From: Kiritimatiellia bacterium
Lineage (GTDB): Bacteria > Verrucomicrobiota > Kiritimatiellia > RFP12 > UBA1067
Length of the DNA: 5,194 bases
Reading direction: 5' to 3'
Assembly (NCBI GenBank): GCA_017385345.1
Contig: JAFNRY010000307.1
Span: 1-5,194 of the forward strand
Part shown: positions 1 to 5,194 of the stretch, piece after piece
How positions within the stretch are numbered: position 1 is the first letter of the stretch
Layout of the letters: every line of letters starts with the position of its first letter
Made by a program: the position numbers and the translations under genes
Notes under the pieces: model-generated
Told to the model about the DNA's origin: nothing
Databases searched by the model: none
What the model saw: only the letters and a program-made list of their open reading frames with translations

Positions 1-73
1 ACTGTAGCTCAGTTGGTAGAGCACGACACTTTTAATGTTGGGGTCGCGGGTCCGATCCCCGCCAGTCCGACCA
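1..73 (+). tRNA. tRNA-Lys(UUU), 5' end cut by window edge
   Basis: The cloverleaf can be folded by eye. The acceptor remnant actg (1-4) pairs with cagt (63-66). The D stem is gctc/gagc (7-10/19-22) with a GG-containing loop. The anticodon stem is cgaca/tgttg (24-28/36-40) around a loop ctTTTaa (29-35), giving anticodon UUU at 31-33. The T stem is gcggg/cccgc (46-50/58-62), and the discriminator A (70) is followed by an encoded CCA (71-73). The 3' acceptor strand cagtccg implies a 5' strand of cggactg, so the first three bases (cgg) lie outside the window. The T loop reads tccgatc, with C where position 55 is normally U (pseudouridine). The tRNA reads AAA/AAG lysine codons. I see no terminator after it. 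Confidence 0.95.
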
Positions 74-149
74 TTCTACCCGGTACGAACAACCATCGGC
101 GTCAGATGAACGTGCGCACGAACGCGAAACGCGGCATACCGGCCGATTA

Positions 150-158
150 TGGTATAAT
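150..158 (+). promoter_or_regulatory. Extended -10 promoter (TGnTATAAT) upstream of thiC
   Basis: A consensus TATAAT lies at 153-158, preceded by TG at 150-151 one base away, which is the extended -10 form of the housekeeping sigma-70 promoter. At 16-18 bases upstream (about 129-136) the sequence is GC-rich and nothing resembles TTGACA, which is common for extended -10 promoters. Transcription would start around 164-166, leaving a leader of only about 30 bases before the thiC ATG at 194. The -10 sits within an inverted repeat, gattat (145-150) and ataatc (154-159), with a 3-base gap. It is the only clear promoter in the window and probably drives the whole gene row. Confidence 0.6.
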
Positions 159-185
159 CTCCGATATCCGGGAAAGATCCGGGAC

Positions 186-189
186 AGGA
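186..189 (+). promoter_or_regulatory. Ribosome binding site of thiC
   Basis: AGGA within the purine run caggaaaag ends 4 bases before the ATG at 194. It supports that start, as does the encoded N-terminus MTQLEAARKGIIT, which is the usual beginning of short ThiC proteins. It is more convincing than anything before the downstream genes. Confidence 0.5.
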
Positions 190-193
190 AAAG

Positions 194-1500
194 ATGACGC
201 AACTCGAAGCGGCCCGCAAGGGCATCATAACGGAAGCGGCGGCGGCGGTAGCGGCCGAAGAGAGAATCGATGCGGCGGCGCTGCGCGATGCAGTGGCGCG
301 CGGCACGGCCGTGATACCTTTCAACCCTGCGCACGCAAACTGCAGGCCGGTAGGCGTAGGCAGGATGCTCTCCACCAAGATCAACGCCAATCTCGGGCGC
401 AGCGTGACGCATTCCGGCAAGGGCGACGAGCTGGAGAAACTCGACGTCGCTCTCAAAGCCGGAGCCGACTTCGTCATGGATCTTTCCGTCGGCGCGGACG
501 TAAAATCCATCCGCCAGGGGATGCTGGACGCCTCGCCGAAACCGCTCGGGACGGTGCCCGTGTACGAAACGGTCTCGCGGCTCAAAGGAGACATTCCCGC
601 CATGGATCCCGCCCTTCTGCTCGGCGTCATAAAGGAGCAGGCGGAACAAGGGGTCGATTTCATGACTCTGCACGCCGGACTGCTCAGAAGGCAGATACCC
701 GAGGCGATGAAGCGCAAAATGGGAATCGTCAGCCGCGGCGGCGCGATCATGGCGGAATGGATGATGGAAAGCGGTCGCGAAACCCGCTGTACGAGCGCTG
801 GGACGAAGTGATGGACATACTGGCGGAGCACGACGTAACGGTATCGCTCGGCGACGGTATGCGGCCGGGCTGTCTGGCAGATGCGTCCGACGCGGCGCAA
901 TTCGGGGAACTGGACGTCCTCGGGGAGCTCGTCGAGCGCTGCCGCAAGCGCGGCGTGCAAGCAATGGTCGAAGGGCCTGGCCACGTGCCGTTCGACCAGA
1001 TAAAGGCGAACATGGAGCGCGAACAAGCCGTATGCGGCGGCGCGCCGTTCTACGTGCTCGGCCCGGTGGTGACGGACATAGCGCCCGGCTACGACCATAT
1101 CACGAGCGCCATCGGGGCGACGGCTGCGGCGACATACGGCGCGTCGCTCCTGTGCTACGTGACGCCCGCGGAACATCTCGGACTGCCGGACGCCGGCGAA
1201 GTGCACCGCGGTTGCATAGCGTACAAGATAGCGGCGCACGCCGGCGACGTCGCGCGCGGACTGCCCGGAGCGCGCGACCGCGACGACGCGATGGCCGACG
1301 CGCGCGCCTCCTTCGACTGGGAACGCCAGTTCGCCTGCTCCCTCGACCCGAAGCGCGCGAAAAGCCGCTGGCTTGAAACGCGGGCGTTCACCGACGAGGC
1401 GCACGCCGACGACCACTGCTCGATGTGCGGAAAAGAGTTCTGCGCCGTGAGAACCTCCCGCCGCGTCAAGGCCCTCGCCGCGAAAAACGCCATCGGATAA
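194..1500 (+). CDS. thiC: Phosphomethylpyrimidine synthase ThiC, frameshifted by an apparent 1-base deletion
   Basis: ThiC is a radical SAM enzyme that rearranges 5-aminoimidazole ribotide (AIR) into HMP phosphate, the pyrimidine half of thiamine. It acts in the cytosol. The 5' part (194-781) reads from MTQLEAARKGIIT through TKINANLG (residues 61-68) to GIVSRGGAIMAEWM. The frame then breaks and would stop at 809-811. The next frame continues the family sequence exactly, with NPLYERWDEV, EGPGHVPFDQ, DIAPGYDHITSAIGA, CYVTPAEHLGLP and YKIAAHAGD. It ends with the C-terminal [4Fe-4S] motif CSMCGKEFC (1417-1443, CX2CX4C). Adding one A in the AAA run at 780-782 gives an intact protein of about 435 residues, the size of the short ThiC class without the long N-terminal domain. 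No catalytic motif is lost. The family call is very secure. Whether the gene is truly broken or this is a sequencing error is open; I lean towards error because the rest is well conserved. It stops 5 bases before the next gene. Confidence 0.93.
779..783 (+). other. Frameshift site in thiC
   Basis: The sequence here is gaaac. ThiC proteins normally read E-N-P-L-Y at this point, which needs gaa aac ccg ctg tac. Only three A bases are present (780-782) instead of four, so the upstream frame runs into R-C-T-S-A-G and stops at 809-811. The correct peptide resumes in the -1 frame from 781. The surroundings (gtcgcgaaaccc) do not form an X-XXY-YYZ slippery heptamer, so programmed frameshifting is unlikely. 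Confidence 0.85.
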
Positions 1501-1505
1501 ACACG

Positions 1506-2381
1506 ATGTTTTTCGGATTCCAATCGCGCTACCGACTCTGCGAACTCTTCGGAATACCGCTGTATCTCGACTTCTCTCTCGTCATACTGCTTTTCCTCTT
1601 CGCAACCGGCGGAGGAAGCCTCTTTTCGGGCCTTCTCTGCGCGGCGATGCTTCTTTTCTCGATAACCGCCCACGAGCTCGGCCACGCCCTGACGGCGCGC
1701 GCCTTCGGATTCCAGACGCGCGACATAACCCTTTCGCTCCTCGGAGGCTGCGCCTCCCTCATCGCGCTGCCGCGAAAAGCTTCGCAGGAATTCCTCACCG
1801 CCGTCGCGGGACCGGCCGTCAGTTTCGCCCTCTCCGGACTCGGAGCCGCAGCGATCGCCGCAGCCGCGGAAGACGCTTCGCTCGCGGACTCCCTCGGGTT
1901 CGTTCTGCGCGAAACGCTCGGCTCGTTCGGCATTCCAGTTTCGTCAGGCGAGGGGTTCTACGTCAGACCGGACAATCTCCGGTTCGTTTCGTCGATGCTG
2001 TATCTTTCCGTCATGAACGCAATGCTCGGATTCTTCAACCTCCTGCCCGGGTTCCCGCTCGACGGCGGACGCGTCTTCAGAAGCGCGATGTCGCGCTTCA
2101 TGCCGCGGGTCCGCGCGACGTTCGCAGCGATGGCCGTCGGGCGCGCAGTATCCGTCGCGATCGGACTGAAGGGGCTGTGGAACCTCCTGAACGGCGGCAA
2201 TTGGGGCTTCGTCACGATCATGATCGCATGGATGATCTGGAAAGAAGGCATGCGGGAATACGAAATGGCGAAGGCCGAGGAATGGCGGGGCGGAGGCTTC
2301 TACAACGCGCGCGTTTCGCCGCCGCCGTACGGCGGGGAAAGCGAAACCGCCGAAATCGAAAGGGAAAGCGGAAGATGGTAG
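1506..2381 (+). CDS. Site-2-type intramembrane zinc metalloprotease (M50 family)
   Basis: This is a predicted membrane-embedded metalloprotease of 291 residues. Proteases of this family cleave membrane-spanning substrates such as anti-sigma factors or pro-sigma factors; the substrate here is unknown. The zinc-binding HELGH (residues 56-60, with catalytic E57) lies in a hydrophobic helix. The second signature NLLPGFPLDGGR (178-189) carries the third zinc ligand D186. Hydrophobic segments fall at about residues 17-34, 39-62, 95-120, 163-185 and 213-240. Between the third and fourth is a polar stretch (about 121-162). I see no PDZ or CBS domain, so it resembles the compact SpoIVFB/Rip-like group without regulatory domains. 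The C-terminal tail (about 245-291) is charged and Gly/Pro-rich, and part of it is encoded by a DNA hairpin. I chose the ATG at 1506, 5 bases after the thiC stop, because MFFGFQSRYRLCELFGIPLYL matches the typical family N-terminus; no strong ribosome site precedes it. It overlaps prs by 7 bases. Confidence 0.88.
   Translation: MFFGFQSRYRLCELFGIPLYLDFSLVILLFLFATGGGSLFSGLLCAAMLLFSITAHELGHALTARAFGFQTRDITLSLLGGCASLIALPRKASQEFLTAVAGPAVSFALSGLGAAAIAAAAEDASLADSLGFVLRETLGSFGIPVSSGEGFYVRPDNLRFVSSMLYLSVMNAMLGFFNLLPGFPLDGGRVFRSAMSRFMPRVRATFAAMAVGRAVSVAIGLKGLWNLLNGGNWGFVTIMIAWMIWKEGMREYEMAKAEEWRGGGFYNARVSPPPYGGESETAEIERESGRW
2313..2347. repeat. Imperfect hairpin with a perfect 14-base palindrome inside the protease gene
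   Basis: The core ccgccgtacggcgg (2322-2335) is its own reverse complement. Outer arms gtttcgc (2313-2319) and gcgaaac (2341-2347) are also complementary, offset by an internal loop of 2 bases on one side and 5 on the other. It encodes part of the poorly conserved tail of the protease (VSPPPYGGESE) and lies 27 bases before the prs start. No T-run follows, so it is not a standard intrinsic terminator. It could be a dispersed palindromic element, an RNA-processing or stability stem within the operon mRNA, or chance in GC-rich coding DNA. Confidence 0.5.
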
Positions 2382-3355
2382 ATAAATTCAAAGGCGGAGA
2401 CCCGGACTTCATGGTTTTTTCGGGCTCGGCCAATCCGGCTCTCGCCGAAAAAGTGGCGGAGTACATCGGCAAACCGCTCAATAAAATCGACATACGTCAT
2501 TTTCCGGACGGCGAAACGTTCTGCCAGGTGCTCGACCCCGTACGAGGCAAGGACGTGTTCGTAATCCAGTCGGGCTCGCCGTCGCCGAACGAGGCGTACA
2601 TGGAACTGTTCATCATCATGGACGCGCTAAGGCGCGGAAGCGCCGCGCGGATAACAGCCGTGCTGCCGTACTACGGATACGCGCGCCAGGACAGGAAGGA
2701 CCAGCCGCGCGTTCCAATCACCGCGAGGCTCGTCGCCAACCTGCTCACCACCGCCGGAGCCGACAGGGTTCTGACGATGGATCTGCACGCCAACCAGATA
2801 CAGGGCTTCTTCGACATACCTCTCGACCACCTCAAGGCGGAGCCGGTCATTCTCCAGTACATACGCGACCAGCACTGGGAAGATCCGGTGGTCGTCGCGC
2901 CGGACACCGGCGGAGCGAAGACGGCGTACGGCTACAGCCGCAAGCTCGGCTGCGCCCTCGCTATAGTGGCAAAACAGCGCACCGGCGACGCCACGGTCGA
3001 TGCGTTTTCCGTCGTCGGCGACGTCAACGGACGCAACGTCATCATGATCGACGACATGACCGCCACCGGCGGGACGCTGTCGGCGGCGGCGAAAATGTGC
3101 CGCGAAAGCGGCGCGAAGAGCGTGCACGCGTTCGTATCGCACTTCCCCCTCACGGCCAAGGGCGAGGAGCGGCTCATGACCGAGACGCAGCTCGACGAAC
3201 TCGTCGTGACAGATTCCATCCCGATGCGCAAAGGCTTCGACGCGTCGAAACTGCCGTTCAAACTGACAATACTTTCCGTCGCCCCGCTCATCGGCGAAGC
3301 GATAGTCCGGACTCACGCAAACGCATCCATCAACGACCTTTTCAACCATGAATAA
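2375..3355 (+). CDS. prs: Ribose-phosphate diphosphokinase (PRPP synthetase)
   Basis: This cytosolic enzyme transfers diphosphate from ATP to ribose 5-phosphate to make PRPP for purine, pyrimidine, histidine, tryptophan and NAD synthesis. The 326-residue product is slightly longer than the usual 310-320. Visible motifs in order are FPDGE (43-47), the ATP-site loop YYGYARQDRK (99-108), DLHANQIQGFF (136-146, with the metal-binding H138), and PDTGGAKTA (176-184, ribose-5-phosphate region). After these comes the flexible-loop pair K200 and R202 (in AKQR, where many bacteria have DKRR). The PRPP-binding loop is IMIDDMTATGGT (223-234). All expected catalytic residues are present. The somewhat unusual loop sequences (AKQRTGDATVDAF and TATGGT) suggest a divergent branch. 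The ATG at 2375 overlaps the protease stop (7 bases) and is preceded by purine-rich gggaaagcggaag. The start before FKGGDPDFMVFSGSANPALA leaves a short N-terminal extension. The end overlaps iorA by 8 bases. Confidence 0.95.
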   Translation: MVDKFKGGDPDFMVFSGSANPALAEKVAEYIGKPLNKIDIRHFPDGETFCQVLDPVRGKDVFVIQSGSPSPNEAYMELFIIMDALRRGSAARITAVLPYYGYARQDRKDQPRVPITARLVANLLTTAGADRVLTMDLHANQIQGFFDIPLDHLKAEPVILQYIRDQHWEDPVVVAPDTGGAKTAYGYSRKLGCALAIVAKQRTGDATVDAFSVVGDVNGRNVIMIDDMTATGGTLSAAAKMCRESGAKSVHAFVSHFPLTAKGEERLMTETQLDELVVTDSIPMRKGFDASKLPFKLTILSVAPLIGEAIVRTHANASINDLFNHE

Positions 3356-5123
3356 GAAATTCCTGAGCGGAAACGAAGCGCTTGCCTACGGCGCGGCGCA
3401 GGCGGGGTGCGCGGTCGCCTCGGCGTATCCCGGAACGCCGTCCACGGAGATACTCGAAAACATAGCGCGATTCAAAGACACGATCGCCTGCGAATGGGCG
3501 GTGAACGAAAAGGTGGCGATGGAAACCGCGATCGGGGCTTCCGTCGCCGGCGCGCGGGCGCTGACCGCGATGAAACACGTCGGCCTCAACGTCGCCATGG
3601 ACCCGCTCATGACATTCGCCTACACCGGCGCAAACGGCGGGCTTGTCGTAATTTCCGCGGACGATCCCGGCATGCATTCTTCGCAGAACGAGCAGGACAA
3701 CCGCAATCTGGCGAAGTTCGCACGCCTGCCTCTCTTCGAGCCGTCCGACAGCCAAGAAGCCTACGAGATGGTGCAGGAGGCCTTCGAAGTCTCGGAGCGT
3801 CGGCGCGTACCCGCGATGATACGCATGACCACGCGGACCAGCCACTCGTCCTCTCTCGTCGATCTGGGGAGCTTCGCGCCGTCGCGCAAGGCGAATCTGC
3901 CGTACGTGAAAGACATACGGCGGAACATACCGGTTCCGGCGTTCGCCCGCGGCCAGCGCCTCGCCGCACAGGAAAGGACGCGCGCGCTCGCTGCGGAAGC
4001 GGAGAAGAGCCGCTTCAACTTCTCGGTGTTCCCAGGCGGCGCGAAAAAATCGTTCGGCATCGTTTCGTGCGCCGTCGCGTGGCAATACGTGCGCGAAATA
4101 TTCCCGGACTTCCCGGCGCTCAAACTCGGCTGGACGAATCCGCTGCCGAAAGAAACGATAGCCGCGTTCGCCGCGAAAGCAGGCCCGCTGCTCGTCGTCG
4201 AGGAACTCGATCCGTTCCTCGAAGAGCAGATCAAAGCCATGGGAATCAAAACGGTCGGACACGACACCGAGCTAAACATGCTCGAACTGAACCCCGACAG
4301 ACTGCAGGATCTCCGCCACGAGCTCGTCGGCGACGTCGAATGCGCGGCAAAGCCGGCAGTGGACGCGACGCTGCCGACCAGGCCGCCGGTCCTCTGCGCG
4401 GGGTGCGGCCACAGGGCGGTGTTCTACGCGCTCAACAAACTCAAGGCGACGGTGACGGGCGACATCGGCTGCTACACGCTCGGAGCGTTTCCTCCGCTCG
4501 ACGCGATGGACACCACCGTTTGCATGGGAGCGTCCATAGGAAACGCGGCCGGGATGAAAAAGGCCGGCATGGGCGGGCGGATATGCGCGGTGCTCGGCGA
4601 TTCCACGTTCTTCCATTCCGGCATGACCGGCGTCCTCAGCGCGCTCTACAACGGAACGCCGGTCACGACGGTGGTGCTCGACAACAGAATAACGGCAATG
4701 ACCGGCCACCAGGACAATCCCGGCACCGGCAAGACGCTCGCCGGCGACCCGGCGCCCGTAACGGAGATAGCGGACATCGCCAAGGCCATGGGATTCAAGC
4801 GCGTCGAAAAAGTGTCCGCCGACGACATACCGGCGCTTGAAAAGACGCTCGGCGAAGCGATGGATTCCAACGAGCCGGCGCTCGTCATCGCATACGCGCC
4901 GTGCCGCATTGCCGCGAAGCTGACCAAGGAAGGCCTGTGCGAGACCGATCCAGAAGCCTGCAAAGCGTGCGGAGCATGCTTCAAACTCGGCTGCCCAGCG
5001 ATACGCCGCGGAGCCAAAGTCCGCGAGAACGCCTGGAAGATGGAAATCGACCCGGAACTTTGCGCCGGATGCTCGCAATGCCGCCAGGTGTGCCGATTCG
5101 GGGCCATAAAGAAAGTCAGATAA
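3348..5123 (+). CDS. iorA: Indolepyruvate ferredoxin oxidoreductase, alpha (TPP-binding) subunit
   Basis: IorA with IorB oxidatively decarboxylates aryl pyruvates from aromatic amino acid transamination to aryl-acetyl-CoA, reducing ferredoxin (EC 1.2.7.8). The 591 residues match a full-length alpha subunit. Domains in order: N-terminal POR domain I (about 5-180, with the family motif SAYPGTPSTEILE at 25-37 and CEWAVNEKVAMETA), then domain II (about 233-320, with VVEELDP at 283-289). The TPP-binding domain (about 345-520) has CAGCGHRAVFYAL from C350, then GDST at 417-420, and LDN at 444-446, giving a GDS-X25-DN thiamine diphosphate/magnesium signature. The C-terminal two-cluster ferredoxin domain has CKACGACFKLGCP (C538, C541, C544, C549) and CAGCSQCRQVC (C572, C575, C578, C582). 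The residue after C582 is R, where P is usual. The start overlaps the prs stop by 8 bases with no ribosome site, which suggests coupled translation. The partner iorB is not the next gene. A related 2-oxoacid oxidoreductase with different substrate preference cannot be excluded. Confidence 0.93.
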   Translation: MNKKFLSGNEALAYGAAQAGCAVASAYPGTPSTEILENIARFKDTIACEWAVNEKVAMETAIGASVAGARALTAMKHVGLNVAMDPLMTFAYTGANGGLVVISADDPGMHSSQNEQDNRNLAKFARLPLFEPSDSQEAYEMVQEAFEVSERRRVPAMIRMTTRTSHSSSLVDLGSFAPSRKANLPYVKDIRRNIPVPAFARGQRLAAQERTRALAAEAEKSRFNFSVFPGGAKKSFGIVSCAVAWQYVREIFPDFPALKLGWTNPLPKETIAAFAAKAGPLLVVEELDPFLEEQIKAMGIKTVGHDTELNMLELNPDRLQDLRHELVGDVECAAKPAVDATLPTRPPVLCAGCGHRAVFYALNKLKATVTGDIGCYTLGAFPPLDAMDTTVCMGASIGNAAGMKKAGMGGRICAVLGDSTFFHSGMTGVLSALYNGTPVTTVVLDNRITAMTGHQDNPGTGKTLAGDPAPVTEIADIAKAMGFKRVEKVSADDIPALEKTLGEAMDSNEPALVIAYAPCRIAAKLTKEGLCETDPEACKACGACFKLGCPAIRRGAKVRENAWKMEIDPELCAGCSQCRQVCRFGAIKKVR

Positions 5124-5194
5124 TTGCGGAAGATCACGCTTAAAAAGGGACGCGAAAAGAGCGTCGCCGCCGGGCACCCGTGGATATTTTCGGG
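5124..5194 (+). CDS. RlmI-like 23S rRNA cytosine methyltransferase, N-terminus only (partial)
   Basis: Only 23 codons are visible before the window ends. They encode (M)RKITLKKGREKSVAAGHPWIFSG when the first codon is read as start. KGREKS..HPW(I/V)FSG is the characteristic beginning of the N-terminal PUA domain of the RlmI/RlmK family, SAM-dependent enzymes that make 5-methylcytosine in 23S rRNA (C1962 in E. coli). The frame is the same as that of iorA, whose TAA (5121-5123) lies directly before it, so the start must be at or after 5124. The TTG at 5124 is the only plausible initiation codon in the visible part, giving TAATTG. No strong ribosome site is present, so translation is probably coupled to iorA. 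Family assignment is good; which member cannot be told from this fragment. Confidence 0.8.
   Translation, partial: MRKITLKKGREKSVAAGHPWIFS

Noticed and set aside
74..145. Intrinsic terminator after the tRNA
   Set aside because: Small palindromes exist, but none is followed by a T-run. The distant pair ccggta (80-85) and taccgg (137-142) is too far apart to be convincing.
13..782. Open frame 1 upstream of the thiC frameshift
   Set aside because: It overlaps the tRNA and encodes Arg/Gly-rich low-complexity peptide out of frame with conserved ThiC residues. Only its part after about 783 is real.
779..785. Programmed -1 frameshift in thiC
   Set aside because: There is no slippery heptamer of X-XXY-YYZ form and no evident downstream pseudoknot, and ThiC is not known to use frameshifting.
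76..1416. Long minus-strand open frame opposite thiC
   Set aside because: It is a shadow of GC-rich coding DNA. The opposite strand encodes clear ThiC motifs and the minus product has no recognisable domain.
3342..4262. Minus-strand open frame of about 300 codons opposite iorA
   Set aside because: Arg-rich composition and no family motif; the + strand is unambiguous IorA across the same span.
3407..4840. Plus-strand open frame of 477 codons inside iorA in another frame
   Set aside because: Very Arg-rich product, typical of out-of-frame reading of GC-rich sequence; no motif.
4272..5177. Minus-strand open frame opposite the iorA 3' half
   Set aside because: Same reason: complete overlap with conserved TPP and ferredoxin domains on the + strand.
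1..5194. CRISPR array, insertion sequence, prophage or toxin-antitoxin module
   Set aside because: No spaced direct repeats, transposase or integrase motifs, or small paired genes are visible; the DNA is nearly all accounted for by housekeeping genes.

Overview
This is a GC-rich bacterial stretch. Five protein genes lie head to tail on the + strand, preceded by the end of a tRNA gene. Third codon positions are mostly G or C, so many long shadow frames stay open on both strands. IorA (a ferredoxin-coupled, oxygen-sensitive 2-oxoacid oxidoreductase) and a short ThiC without the usual long N-terminal domain suggest an anaerobe. I cannot name the phylum with confidence; a gut- or sediment-type anaerobe outside the best-known model groups is my guess.

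Layout. Positions 1-73 hold tRNA-Lys(UUU), missing its first three bases at the window edge. Positions 74-193 are a short intergenic region with a TGnTATAAT extended -10 promoter about 35 bases before thiC, and no recognisable TPP riboswitch. Positions 194-1500 are thiC (HMP-phosphate synthase), broken by an apparent one-base deletion at 780-782. Positions 1506-2381 encode a small site-2-type intramembrane metalloprotease (M50). Positions 2375-3355 are prs (ribose-phosphate diphosphokinase). Positions 3348-5123 are iorA (indolepyruvate ferredoxin oxidoreductase, alpha/TPP subunit). Positions 5124 to the end are the first 23 codons of an RlmI-like 23S rRNA methyltransferase, probably starting with TTG.

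The five genes are separated by 5 bases or less, or overlap by 7-8 bases, and I see no terminator between them. They look like one co-transcribed, translationally coupled unit read from the promoter before thiC. A metabolic link can be inferred for three of them. Prs makes PRPP, which feeds the purine pathway that yields AIR, the ThiC substrate. ThiC makes the pyrimidine half of thiamine. IorA uses thiamine diphosphate as its cofactor. The protease and the rRNA methyltransferase do not fit this theme, so the cluster may simply be a compacted housekeeping operon.

I found no CRISPR array, insertion sequence, prophage or defence gene. The points most worth a second look are the thiC frameshift, the missing thiamine riboswitch, a long hairpin coded inside the protease tail, iorA without an adjacent iorB, and an unusual T-loop base in the tRNA.
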